A stretch of DNA of 64,000 nucleotides from Chlorops oryzae (taxonomy: Eukaryota; Arthropoda; Insecta; Diptera; Chloropidae), in the NCBI GenBank assembly GCA_020466095.1, contig CM035806.1, positions 139,052,475-139,116,474 on the forward strand, in the 5' to 3' direction. Within the stretch, counting starts at the first letter, position 1. Every line of letters begins with the position of its first letter. A program made the translations under genes and the position numbers. The notes under the pieces are model-generated. The model was not told the origin of the DNA, made no database searches, and saw only the letters and a list, made by a program, of their open reading frames with translations. Shown here piece by piece: positions 12,841 through 24,387 of this stretch.

Positions 12841-12980
12841 GTGTCCGAATTTTCAGAGTTTTCATTTCGCACATTTATTTAGTTGAGTTGAGTGTGTTCG
12901 GGCCTAAAAAAAAAAAAAAACATTTTCATTAAAGATCATCCTTGGGACATATTTGATAGGTTCACCCATTTTGGGAGAAC

Positions 12981-15013
12981 GCCGAAGAATTTATAAAAAT
13001 GCACCTTTTTTGCCTTCAGGTATATATGTATCTACAAAGCTCAATGGCACCTATTATAGGATCCACATAAAACAAGTCTCCCTGTCGAAGCGGTCCATGA
13101 GACACAAAAAAAAAAAATAAAAAAAAACAAATAGCCCTAGGTGATAAATCAGATTATTAAACGGCTTCAAACACCTTCAAAAGCGAATTTAACGGATCAC
13201 AGTCAATTTAACGCTGCAATCCCTTTTGCCATCGACCGTCGCTCCTTTAAATCGAATGAACGAATGAATGGACGAATGGACGAATAAATGAATAAGTGAA
13301 TCGCAATCAGTCCAGTTCGGAGGGATTGGACGCAGCGGCTACGATTCTCCCTGATGCTTTAAATAAAATCGAATTCGTTATGATTCCGTTTCACTCAAGG
13401 CGACGAGCAGTTCGAATCGCGGTAGGGCGGTAGGTCAGTCGCTTCAAATGAATTTCAAATAGTTTTCCTTTTTTTATTATTTTTTGATTTTTTTTACATA
13501 TGTATGTACATATTTTTTTCAATTGATTTGGAGTAACGGACAATCGGCCTGTCGCGGTAGGTCATGCTTAAGCGAATTAATCAATTATATAAATTAATTA
13601 GTGCAAAAGCTGAGAAGAATGCGAATAGAAAAATGAAGAAAGAAGAAAAGAATGCAGGACGAAATTTAAGAAAATTTCGAATGAAAAAAAGGCGAAATTA
13701 GCTTCACAATTGAAATGCGATTTGAAATGGATTAGGATGTTGCAACGTTAGGCCTTATGCAGGGAGCCGCTACCGTTACGCAGGGAAGATGACACAGAAG
13801 TTAACGTTGGCGTTTCCGGAATTCGGAATTCGGAAGGAAGAACGAAGTGCATTTCCGACGACGATGACAACAACAACAATAACAACAGAAATGGAAATAA
13901 AAATGACAACGAAACGAAATGCTGTTTTCATTAGCTGAAGAATTCTTACTTCCGCACAGCTAAGAAACCATGTTTCCCGTGAAGAGGACTGAGATGGTAA
14001 AAAACCACAAAATTTCGACAAAGTTGATGTGTTAAGAAAATATAAAGGCATATTGAGACGTGGCTGCTTAAGTCGACAGAACGTAAACGACGGACATACG
14101 AGTACTTGAAAGCAAAAATATTCGAAAGCTCCGTTCATTCAAATATACGCCGAATGGAATTTAAGGGAATCCTTTCTGATGGTGGAAAGGTCTCGTATGA
14201 GTTACAGTCTTAAATTCAAGCAATGCCGCAAAGGCTGGTTTTTTTGCTGAGTATAAATATTCAAAATCTTCCGAGTTATTGAAATTGTCGCATGGAATCT
14301 CACATTCATGGACCACAACGTTTTAAAACGCCATATGTACGTACCCGCAGCCACACATTGAGGAGATTGAGAGCTGAGGAAGATTCTAAAATACTTAGCC
14401 CTGCAACATGTGGCCATTGCATTTTTTTAACCACCTTGTTCGCAAATATCCTTTACATTTTTACACTGCAATCCTGGCACGAGTTCTCCGTTTTCGGAGT
14501 AAGGTGGAAATACAAGAGTTCTAAGCTTGGTAGTACCCCCACTTACAATAAAAAGGAGCAATTCGTTAAATTTGGATAACGACTTGTGCGCGAGGTGAGT
14601 TTACCGAAATGTTTTAGAACTTAATTCACCATGAAATGACTATAACTATAAGGTGAGTTCATGTGAAAACCACCACTAGGATAGGATATGATAGAAATTA
14701 ATCCACCAAAAATCGCTATAAAATGAGGTGAGCTTGTGACTTACCATGAACTTGGGGTATGTTGTAAGTCTGCAGTGTGTTGAATTGCTTGAAAATTAGG
14801 GGTGAAGATGAGTATGGTCTAAGGAGAAAATTGGTGAATTTAAAAAGTGTTGTCCCTGCAACATGTGGTTGTGGTTAGTTAGTTCATTTGCCGAACAAAG
14901 TGTTGGGAAGCAGTTAAAAGTATTATTTGACCACAGAACTGCTAGAAAATTTGGCGAAGACGTGCTGAAGAAAGTCTTTTGATACACTTTCATATGTAAA
15001 AGTGACAAATGGT
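12981..15013 (+). repeat. Left arm of giant inverted repeat
   Basis: This 2.03-kb segment is the reverse complement of 15304-17306. Matching was followed by eye from GCCGAAGAATTTATAAAAAT at the outer edge to GTGACAAATGGT at the inner edge. Differences are few: isolated substitutions (for example near 13060 and 13317), a 10-bp ACGAATGG-type unit near 13270, homopolymer length changes, and 21 bp present here near 14042-14065 but missing from the other arm. Apparent identity is in the high nineties percent. Open frames at 13776-14138, 14202-14417 and 14292-14579 simply reappear in the other arm and are not recognisable proteins. Confidence 0.93.
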
Positions 15014-15303
15014 GCTCCTTCCAATGCAAAATTCTTTCAATCAAGATCACGCAACATCGGCATTTTCTTCAAATCGAAATTGCCAACGTCATGTCATAAA
15101 GAATTCTGATAATTTATGAGAATTTACAGCTTAATCGCTTTATACGTATAGATTTGACGTTAAAGCATGCGATTGAGCTCGTGACATCATCAATAAATTT
15201 TAATTTTCATATAATTATGAATAATCCTAAATTGATGAAATAGAAGTGCTATTATTCTTATTTCCGGTCAGAAGGTCAACGTTTTCATAAGTACACGAAC
15301 TGA
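15014..15303. other. Loop (spacer) of the giant palindrome
   Basis: A unique 290-bp sequence between the two arms. It has no internal symmetry that I can see and no coding content. If the palindrome is transcribed, this would be the terminal loop of the hairpin. Confidence 0.85.
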
Positions 15304-17306
15304 ACCATTTGTCACTTTTACATATGAAAGTGTATCAAAAGACTTTCTTCAGCACGTCTTCGCCAAATTTTCTAGCAGTTCCTGTGGTCAAATAATACTT
15401 TTAACTGCTTCCCAACACTTTGTTCGGCAAATGAACTAACCACAACCACATGTTGCAGGGACAACACTTTTTAAATTCACCAATTTTCTCCTTAGACCAT
15501 ACTCATCTTCACCCCTAATTTTCAAGCAATTCAACACACTGCAGACTTACAACATACCCCAAGTTCATGGTAAGTCACAAGCTCACCTCATTTTATAGCG
15601 ATTTTTGGTGGATTAATTTCTATCAATCCTAGTGGTGGTTTTCACATGAACTCACCTTATAGTTATAGTCATTTAATGGTGAATTAAGTTCTAAAACATT
15701 TCGGTAAACTCACCTCGCGCACAAGTCGTTATCCAAATTTAACGAATTGCTCCTTTTTATTGTAAGTGGGGGTACTACCAAGCTTAGAACTCTTGTATTT
15801 CCACCTTACTCCGAAAACGGAGAACTCGTGCCAGGATTGCAGTGTAAAAATGTAAAGGATATTTGCGAACAAGGTGGTTAAAAAAATGCAATGGCCACAT
15901 GTTGCAGGGCTAAGTATTTTAGAATCTTCCTCAGCTCTCAATCTCCTCAATGTGTGGCTGCGGGTACGTACATATGGCGTTTTAAAACGTTGTGGTCCAT
16001 GAATGTGAGATTCCATGCGACAATTTCAATAACTCGGAAGATTTTGAATATTTATACTCAGCAAAAAAACCAGCCTTTGCGGGATTGCTTGAATTTAAGA
16101 CTGTAACTCATACGAGACCTTTCCACCATCAGAAAGGATTCCCTTAAATTCCATTCGGCGTATATTTGAATGAACGGAGCTTTCGAATATTTTTGCTTTC
16201 AAGTACTCGTATGTCCGTCGTTTACGTTCTGTCGACTTAAGCAGCATTTTCTTAACACATCAACTTTGTCGAAATTTTGTGGTTTTTTACCATCTCAGTC
16301 CTCTTCACGGGAAACATGGTTTCTTAGCTGTGCGGAAGTAAGAATTCTTCAGCTAATGAAAACAGCATTTCGTTTCGTTGTCATTTTTATTTCCATTTCT
16401 GTTGTTATTGTTGTTGTTGTCATCGTCGTCGGAAATGCACTTCGTTCTTCCTTCCGAATTCCGAATTCCGGAAACGCCAACGTTAACTTCTGTGTCATCT
16501 TCCCTGCGTAACGGTAGCGGCTCCCTGCATAAGGCCTAACGTTGCAACATCCTAATCCATTTCAAATCGCATTTCAATTGTGAAGCTAATTTCGCCTTTT
16601 TTTCATTCGAAATTTTCTTAAATTTCGTCCTGCATTCTTTTCTTCTTTCTTCATTTTTCTATTCGCATTCTTCTCAGCTTTTGCACTAATTAATTTATAT
16701 AATTGATTAATTCGCTTAAGCATGACCTACCGCGACAGGCCGATTGTCCGTTACTCCAAATCAATTGAAAAAAATATGTACATACATATGTAAAAAAAAA
16801 TAAAAAAATAATAAAAAAAGGAAAACTATTTGAAATTCATTTGAAGCGACTGACCTACCGCCCTACCGCGATTCGAACTGCTCGTCGCCTTGAGTGAAAC
16901 GGAATCATAACGAATTCGATTTTATTTAAAGCATCAGGGAGAATCGTAGCCGCTGCGTCCAATCCCTCCGAATTGGACTGATTGCGATTCACTTATTCAT
17001 TTATTCGTCCATTCATTCGTTCATTCGATTTAAAGGAGCGACGGTCGATGGCAAAAGGGATTGCAGCGTTAAATTGACTGTGATCCGTTAAATTCGCTTT
17101 TGAAGGTGTTTGAAGCCGTTTAATAATCTGATTTATCACCTAGGGCTATTTGTTTTTTGTTTTTTATTTTTATTTTTTTTTGTGTCTCATGGACCGCTTC
17201 GACAGGGAGACTTGTTTTATGTGGATCCTGTAATAGGTGCCATTGAGCTTTGTAGATACATATATACCTGAAGGCAAAAAAGGTGCATTTTTATAAATTC
17301 TTCGGC
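15304..17306 (-). repeat. Right arm of giant inverted repeat
   Basis: Reverse complement of 12981-15013 (see that entry). The arm ends at CTTCGGC, after which sequence diverges abruptly (ATCATCGAAAAC here against GGGAGAAC outside the left arm). No target-site duplication flanks the pair. Low-level divergence between the arms argues against a simple assembly duplication of one read, though it does not exclude it. Confidence 0.93.
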
Positions 17307-18476
17307 ATCATCGAAAACTGAAATCCATCCGGCCTTTCGTCGTTTAGAAAAAAAAAAAAAAAAACCTTATCACCTTTGGCAATTATTTTTGCAATGATGT
17401 ACATATCTGTTTTGAAACAATTGGAATTATTCTGACAAGAGCGATCGATACCTATCAAAATAATGTGTTCACAATGCCAAGTGCAGACGATATCTTGCCC
17501 ATAAACGAGAGTTCAGGATCCACCAAACCCTTAAGGGCGTTGAACACGACTGGATCCTTGTTAAAGCTTCTTCAGGTTCTGTCTACGATGGCAGCCCTTG
17601 TTTTAAGGAGTAAATTTAAGAAATGGAATATATATATTGTTACTGTCATAAGGCGTGAAATGTACTCAAGACCCTGAACGAAAAGCCGATAAATCATTGG
17701 TTTTATTTTCAAACGGTGTAGGTTATTTTCTTTAGTTCCATAAAGATAAAAGGCCAAAGCTTTTCAGGTTGTTTAAACTTTTTTTTATTTTAATGAGACA
17801 ACAAGTATGGCTCCGAAGCCGTCACTCAGAAGCGTAGGGGACTATTACGACCCGTTTAATGATATAACATCCATTTGTGCGTTTGTTTTCCGATAATCAG
17901 AAAATCTGAAATCACGTCTACAACGAAGATCTTTATCTTTTAAATCAATAACTTTGCCATCGAAGACTTTGGTGAATTTTGAAGATTGAAATTGTTTGTT
18001 TGTTTTTGTTGTAATCAAATGAATTAAACTAATGACGAAATTTGCTAAACTTCCAACTTTAGGGCAACTAATGACACCTAAATGGTGTCTCTCCACAGCA
18101 TGAGTAAAAGGGACAAGCAATTTTCATTCTTCGCATTTCCCGGGCCTCGAATGAATTGCTTTTACTGCGCCGCGTTCGCTTTGGCTAGAGCAACAGAAAA
18201 TATTTAAATTCAGCACCGAAAAGTATGCATATAAATATAATGAACATTTCCTTTAGTGAGAAAACTCTTAATCCATATCGGAAAGTTTATTTAACATATA
18301 TTGAGCAAGTGTTTAGGCCGCTATGCGAACCTTCTTAAAGCCACTATGAAACTCAGTTTGTAAAGACTAAAAATTTTACAATTCGAATTTAAAAAAATAT
18401 TCGAATGCATACTTTTAGATGTTGTATATAAATATTTAATGTTGCCCTAGTTATCACTATTATTAATATCTGACTC
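17307..18476. other. Spacer with weak coding remnants
   Basis: No intact gene. A minus-strand protein-like fragment at 17455-17568 is listed separately. Another minus-strand frame at 17845-18120 is 91 codons long, unrecognised and without splice or promoter support. Low-complexity T and A runs occur at 17346-17364 and 17780-17795. Confidence 0.45.
17455..17568 (-). pseudogene. Possible exon remnant of unknown protein
   Basis: On the minus strand a stop-terminated frame reads FNKDPVVFNALKGLVDPELS and continues for about sixteen more residues to a TGA at 17455-17457. Its composition looks like real protein (few low-complexity residues, balanced hydrophobicity). Just upstream, a different frame reads GCHRRQNLKKL, so a frameshift separates them. 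I do not recognise the family. It could be the last exon of a decayed gene or chance. Confidence 0.2.
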
Positions 18477-18602
18477 ATATCGACTCACCTCGATTCAATA
18501 TGCCTCAGTTCGACTCATTTCGACTCACTTCGACTCACTTCGACTCAATTCGACTCACTTCGATTCACTTCGATTCACTTTGACTCACTTTGACTCACTT
18601 CT
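18477..18602 (+). repeat. 10-bp tandem array CGACTCACTT
   Basis: About twelve units of CGACTCACTT with drift to CGATTCACTT and TTGACTCACT at the 3' side. There is a gradient of variants along the array. No coding role is seen. Confidence 0.88.
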
Positions 18603-19727
18603 TGCGAAACAATTTAAGTCCTATTGTGCGTTGTAAATCTTTCGGCAAACAAGACTGTCAATTTTCACGCCATAGAGTAAACTTGACCTTTTTGGGCAGG
18701 TGTCAATGCTTCCGTTGCTTGCTAATTAGCTGTCAGAAACTAAATTGAAAAAAAATAATTTAATTAAATAAATAAAATATGCTAAATACAATAGTGATAT
18801 TGATTTTTTGGGATTGGCTCAGTTAAACGGGGATTTCGCATTTAAGGCTGTATCCCGAAAGTATGCAAGCACAATTTTGTCTTTTACTTAAAACATTTGA
18901 CTTATGTTACTCCAAAATTCGGGGTTTGAACTTCAGAACAGTGCTGTCGTTTTTGTATCTTAGAAAGTAGCAAAATGCTTTTAAAATGGTAGTTTTTTTT
19001 ATAAAATAAACGGAGTACTACTAAAAAAAGGAGCTTTTAAGCATTAGAAGAAAGAGACAGACTAGTTGGGGGTTTCCTTCGAAAACCTCGAGAACTCGTA
19101 AATCAAGAAGACTACAGTATGAATAAATGAAATTTCATAAGAAAAATTTTCCACTTTTTTTCGCTTCTTCAATATTTTCACTTTTAATTTTTTTTTTAGT
19201 TTATTTTTTATTCAACCTTCGAACATTCGATTATTGAATATACACCTATAGCCCAAAAATGGCATCAGACATATGGCTTGACGCCAAAAATTATATCAAA
19301 CTTATTGGTTGTTCTTCGTGAATGTTAAAACCGGATAATCGTATGCGAATATTAAAAGATTTCGAAGAAGCTATAAAAAATTTATTTACATCCAAAAAAA
19401 ATTAACCTCTTCGCTTCGCCAAACTTATTGCATTATTACACCTGCGCTTCAGTTTCGTAAAAGTAATTTAAATGCAAATGCCACCGGAGACTCATCCTTA
19501 CGATTATGATAATGAAGACTTCATAGTGCATAGTGAGTGCATTGTGAGCAGCAGGTCTCCTTAGGAGACATTTCGCATTGGAACGTTAACGCGAACATAT
19601 ATAAGAGTATAAGTATCTTTGTAAATGTAGAGCTATGCCGACCAATAATGCGAACTATCGATGTTCCTTAGACTGGCATCTCGGAATAAAAAAAGATATC
19701 TCTGTTATCTTCATAAAGTAAAGGTAT
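18603..19727. other. Spacer, with a partial hAT-like end
   Basis: Mostly unremarkable AT-rich DNA. At 18938 CAGTGCTGTCGTTTTTG, followed by AGTAG and ACTACTAAAAAAAGG motifs up to about 19035, resembles an end of the 33250-33638 element, so a truncated relative is likely. No gene is supported. Confidence 0.4.
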
Positions 19728-19909
19728 ACACAGAGAAAACGATACCACATAAAATGGAAGAAAAACAATAAGATTTCTCTATGGTTTTTATCCAAGAAGA
19801 TTGTCTTATTGAAACCATAGAGAAAAACTTATTGTTTATTTTAACGAAAAATTGAACGAAAAGTCAAGAAGATAACTTATCATTTTGATATGAATTCTTG
19901 TAAAAAAAC

Positions 19910-19947
19910 CAGGTCGGCGGGTTCGATCCCTGCTCCAGCGAGCGTCG
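19910..19947 (+). other. tRNA-like 3' half inside element B
   Basis: GGCGGGTTCGATCCCTGCTC makes a T-arm-like stem-loop (GCGGG TTCGATC CCTGC) followed by CAGCGAGCG and then a long T tract at 19949-19968. The tract would be a pol III stop if this were transcribed. The 5' half of a tRNA is absent. Confidence 0.45.
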
Positions 19948-20229
19948 TTTTTTTTTTTTTTTTTTTTTGGAAAAGTAGATAATTTAACATTTACATTATT
20001 TGAAAAACTGAGAAATAAAAGATTTTACCAATCTTTGTATGCTTAAAAAATTAAAAAAAAAAGATTCTATAGGAATTTCTTGAAAGAGCTTATGCGTGAC
20101 GTTTCGGAAGGCCCGACGAAAGCAACTTGTTTTTATTGGTTCGTGTCCAACTTACTTTCTGCTCCCCGTATTTTTCCCCTCGAAATTTACTTGCCTGTTT
20201 TTATCCTCCATTTTTACACAACTTCTTTG

Positions 20230-20303
20230 GCCTGCGGCGGGGTTCGAACTCGGACCTTCCAGATTACAAGTCTAGCACACTTCAACTACGCCATCGCGAG
20301 ATA
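20230..20303 (-). other. tRNA-like sequence, TGT anticodon-like loop, inside element B
   Basis: Read on the minus strand: A box TGGCGTAGTTGAAG; a D stem that pairs GCGT with GTGC using wobbles; an anticodon stem CTAGA/TCTGG around CTTGTAA, giving TGT as the anticodon triplet; and a B box GAGTTCGAACCCC. The T stem is only partly paired and the acceptor stem does not close. It is therefore a tRNA-derived module and probably not a functional tRNA-Thr gene. Confidence 0.5.
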
Positions 20304-20800
20304 TGATTTCAGCTTGCTAGATTGATTATATCAATGTAAGTGCAAAAAAAACTGGTTTGTCTTTTTAAACTTTGGAATGAATACGGAATTCATATACTTT
20401 TTTAAATCAATAAGTCTTGCTTTTTATATTAAAAAGGCTTCTTCTTAAAGCGATAAGGATAACTTATCAAAAGGTCACTTTTATAAGAATGTCACATAGT
20501 TGGATTGATATGCTCACCTTATTATTTGAATATATCAAGAAGTTTTCCATATTCTTCAACAGAAATAATGAGATATTCACATTAAATATATGAGGATATC
20601 TATTAAAATGTTTCAATAAGATTTTCTCTATGCATTCAAAGAGTTTTCTCTATGGAAAAAGCACATCGTTCATATAGTTTAAGAAGATTTCTCTATAAAA
20701 TCGCTCAATAAGGGGATCTTATGGATTTTATATGGTCATATTTTTCTGTGTGTAAATCAGGCATCTCCAAAATGGTAAAGGCATTTGTGCTAGTGAGCAA

Positions 20801-21593
20801 CCCAGCAAGAAACTGCTACCGAAACTCACTAACACATATGAGCAAATGTTGCAGCTACTAACACCAATGCATATTCTGTAAACACATATTTCTAGTGTTG
20901 AATTTTCGCGATAAGTAACCAGTAAATTGTTTCCAGTCTCCTTAATTGGGATAAGCCAAAGTGATGCTCATGAATAAAAACATAATTAAAATAATATGTA
21001 CATAGTAAGGAAATAAATCGCAGAAATACTTTAAAATACTACTTTGACGCAAGTATTCAATGATGTACCCATTGATTTACTCATTCCTGCATGTCTCTGA
21101 TGTTTATACATCAATAAGATATGTCGCCATTTAATTATTTCAAAAGTTGCAAGCGGCGGAGCGAGATTCGAAGTATTGAAGGAATATTATGAAACTAATA
21201 TGCTTTAAAAAACTTTAAGTACTTATTTATATATAAAATAATTTTTAGAAATAACTTTTTTTTTTAATTTCAAATAATCGAATGGTAAAGGGTGGGTTGC
21301 ATGAAAAAAGATTTCCATATACTTTCTTTACTAATAACAGGGTATTAACTAGTTACAAGTACTGCGACATTTCAGATGCATGCAATGTGCCAAAAAGAGG
21401 CGCACCTATGCCCAGATTGGTGCAATAGAAAAAGATAGTTGCTACATGTATGCAGTGTGCGCAACATCTTTTCAGCAACATTGCAGTATAAATCTCCTCT
21501 TGCCCATAAGCTTGTAACGAAGAAAATACCGCAACATCTGGTACCCGTATCGGGTACGTAACTAGTTATATAACTGTTACGATTCTTGCTGGG
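20801..21593. mobile_element. TIR element with CCCAGCAAGAA ends
   Basis: CCCAGCAAGAA at the left and TTCTTGCTGGG at the right bound 793 bp. Repeated ACTAGTTA and GTAC motifs lie near the right end. It contains no open frame of note, so it is non-autonomous. The CCCAGCA terminus is shared with several other families in the window. Confidence 0.65.
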
Positions 21594-22342
21594 AAGAGAG
21601 CGAATGCGCTGAAAAAAATTTCAACACTAATTGCGTGCGCTCAATAAAATTTTGAGTTTCCATAACTTGTTAGTAAAAAATAAAATAGTTTTCATAAATC
21701 AATGAAATATAAGATTACTAGCGTGGAAAAACTTAACAAATAACAAATATTCGGCTATATAAAGGTGTCATGTTCAATGCATTTTTCAATGTCTACCACA
21801 CCACCACAATTTCTTATCAAAAGAATACTTTTTAAATGTTTTGCGCTTAGTTTGTTGCGCTGCTTTGAACATATGTATTTCAAATCTGAAAATATTTGTT
21901 CACAAAATTAAGTTGATGGGAAAAACGATAAAAGCCTTAAAGAAATTTCTCAAAAGCATTTGGGATCATAAAGTAGGCTTTGCATTCCATTTTGATAAAA
22001 TATTTTTTAAGTGTTTTTTAAAAAAAAGTTGCGCAGATCTGCTCGAAGTGTTTTCGTCGGGCGATTGCTACCGACTAAAGAAAGAGCGTAAGGCATACGT
22101 GTGAAGTGAGCGAGAAAAATTTTGCTATGGCGTGGAGGTCTCTGGTGTAAAGGGAAATAAATCACATCAATTTGCAATGGGAATTCACTATCTCGCGAAA
22201 GGGAAAACAATCACATACCCAAGAGAGTAGCTATACTCGCCGAGCACTTTAAGCAACTGGAAGTCAATTTTTCGCTTACGTTCGATGACCTCAAAAATTT
22301 TTCACAGTGTATAGACTGAAATATCTTCTGAAATAACCGTTT
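21594..22342. other. Spacer, nothing firmly supported
   Basis: The plus-strand open frame at 21841-22104 (87 codons, rich in F, K and C) is not recognisable. No splice signals or promoter motifs tie it to a gene. Confidence 0.45.
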
Positions 22343-22654
22343 CCCAGCGGCCAAAATGCTGCCTACAGAAGCATTGAACCTTAAGACATTTCGTAGGCCG
22401 TAGACGGTAATGCATACGACCTCATATACAATCCTAGTATACTATTGTTCGAGCGTGGCCGTTTTGTAGAGTGACCGCCTACCACCAACACATAAAGTAA
22501 GCTATTGGTAAACAGGTGGCTTACAATCTCATATACTTAGTAAGCTATTGGCAGGCAGTTCGCCAATAATATCGTATACTTTGTAAGCTATTGGTAGGCA
22601 GGTTGCTTACAGTCTCGTATAATTTGTAGGTGGTAGGCACTGTTGGCCGCTGGG
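22343..22654 (+). mobile_element. CCCAGCGGCCAA MITE, three internal units
   Basis: From CCCAGCGGCCAAAATGCTGC to CACTGTTGGCCGCTGGG. The TIR pair is CCCAGCGGCCAA/TTGGCCGCTGGG. Three tandem internal units contain AAGCTATTGG with CTCGTATACTTTGTA, against one unit in the 12005 copy and about five in the 10848 copy. Confidence 0.82.
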
Positions 22655-23582
22655 CTTATACGAACATTATCTTTACATAATAAAAAATTTCCCGAAAGTT
22701 ACAATATGTTTAAATAAAGCTTAAAATTATCAATCTGGACTCACATTAGTCAAATTTCTTCTTTAAGAAATTCCTTTTTGGTTCTTATAAATGAGGGAGA
22801 GGGTTAATCTAAAAGATTCTCCAACTCCGTAATACCGTATTTAGCTCTGACAATAATTGAAGTATATACTTGATAAAATATATATCCAAATAATCGAATC
22901 ACTTTAAGGTGTGGTTCATATATAGATGTCATACACCTACTTACATATATTGATATAGGATTCCTACCAAGAATTCCTCTTTAGAGCTTTGCGTTTTTGG
23001 ACCCATTTTCTGATTTCCTTTTATCCATTCACATTCATTTCTACAAGATAGTGGAATTTAGTTGAATCTTTTCGCAAGAGTAACTCCTTAATGCAATGGA
23101 GCAGAGGAATGTGTTAACGTCACTCTACTATGAATTTAGTACGCCATGACGCTATGGGTTCCATTGTAGGAGTCGCGTTAGTTTTTGTTGTTGTTCCTGA
23201 TTTCCATGCATTTCCGCTTAAATTTCTTTACACTGTCGTGGCACTTTACCGAAAACCTTAACCGAAGACCCTTTTCGCAAAGGTTTTTCAACAATTCGAC
23301 AGCCGGAAAAAGTATTAAAGCAAATGCCAATTCAAGCGTCGTTTAAGTTTCTATGTCCTTTTGAATAGAAAAATGCACACCGTACACTAATTCCCTACCC
23401 CGGTCTTTCTCACGTTATTCCTCTTGTTCCATATTTGCACGAGATTGCATGTTTTAACTGACAGGCACTCATGAATAGCAATTGCTTGCGGCAAGGGAAC
23501 AAATTTCGGACCTTTTTCGTTGCACATTTGCCGAGCTAAGTTAAAGCGATGAATTTACATATGTACCTACGTGTGAGTATTT
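22655..23582. other. Spacer, nothing recognisable
   Basis: No repeat copy, promoter cluster or coding frame that I can support. Confidence 0.5.
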
Positions 23583-24342
23583 CCCAGCAAACAATTTCCG
23601 AGTGCTCCGAAATATGAGCCCGAAATGAGTCTGAAATATATAGAAAATAGGAGGCTCATATGTATGAGCCCGATATGAGTCAGAAATATGTTGAAAATAA
23701 GAGGCTCATCCCACCCAACATTTGGAAGACTGTTTTATGAGATGATTCATATCTACGAGTATATGAGTCTTTTAATAAATTTTTTTTGTTTGTTTTTGTT
23801 AAAAGCTATCGATTATAAACATATCTCGGAAAAGACTCGAATATGATAACAAGTATGATTCGAAAACGACTCGCAAATGATATCAAATATAACCCCTAAA
23901 GAAGAGTCGCGGCTAATGTACCATTTTCTACCGACAAAACAGTCATATTTGATCAGAAAACGAGCGCATTAATGATTATTTTAATCAGCCACGCGACTCG
24001 AATTCGGATCGCTTTTGATCAGAAATTTCATAAAATGTTGGGTGGGATATTTATCAGTCCGAAATGAGTGAAAAATATGTCAAAAATAAGAAAAATAAAA
24101 TAAATTTCTGTGTTATAGGGCTGTGTTATTGATAAGGAAATAAGAGTCAGATATGAGTGCGGAAGGATTCATAAATGACTCCAATATGTTCTCCTTCGTT
24201 ATATAGCTACGGACTCAATTAAAACGACTTTCGCCAGAAGGGAAACACGCTCTTTAAGAATCTTAAAAGAGTTCATTATGAGGGCTGCGACTCCTATAAG
24301 GACTCATGTATGAGTCTTTTAGGACTCAGAATGTTTTCTGGG
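23583..24342. mobile_element. TIR element, CCCAGCAAACA ends, ATGAGTC-rich
   Basis: The left end is CCCAGCAAACAATTTCCGAG and the right end is inverted GACTCAGAATGTTTTCTGGG. The interior is built from dispersed and inverted copies of ATGAGTC and GACTC, giving a foldback structure. A second element is nested inside it at 23710-24046. No coding capacity. Confidence 0.65.
23710..24046. mobile_element. Nested TIR element with CCCACCCAACATTT ends
   Basis: CCCACCCAACATTTGGAAGA at the left, ATAAAATGTTGGGTGGG at the right. It interrupts the 23583-24342 element and so is the younger insertion. It is a shorter relative of 29902-30873, sharing GAAGACTGTTTTATGAGA and the GACTCGAAAATGA-type internal motif. 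Confidence 0.7.
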
Positions 24343-24387
24343 TTATGAGGGCTGCGACTCCTATTAGGAGTCATATATGAGTCTTTT

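Larger units (their letters stand above)
19728..20753. mobile_element. TIR element B carrying tRNA-like modules
   Basis: The ends are ACACAGAGAAAACGATACCA and, inverted, the terminal TATGGTCATATTTTTCTGTG with TGT. The subterminal parts are full of AAGATTTCTCTATGG and its complement, giving a foldback shape. The core at about 19905-20310 is homologous to the core of element A (5966-6956), including AGTAGATAAT..AACATTTA and the two oppositely oriented tRNA-like pieces, although the termini differ completely. It has no transposase frame. Confidence 0.65.

Noticed and set aside
13400..13450. B-box-like GTTCGAATC in the palindrome arm as another tRNA-like module
   Set aside because: No A box or anticodon arm at tRNA spacing; the match is short enough to be chance.
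13776..16511. Matching open frames in the two palindrome arms (for example 120, 95 and 71 codons)
   Set aside because: They recur only because the DNA is duplicated; compositions are poor and no family is recognised, and both strands of the same DNA are open.
18477..18602. CRISPR-like array
   Set aside because: A 10-bp unit without spacers in a eukaryotic genome is a plain tandem repeat.
20230..20303. A functional tRNA-Thr(TGT) gene
   Set aside because: The anticodon and D stems pair, but the acceptor stem does not close and the T stem is only partly paired; it lies inside a repeated element.
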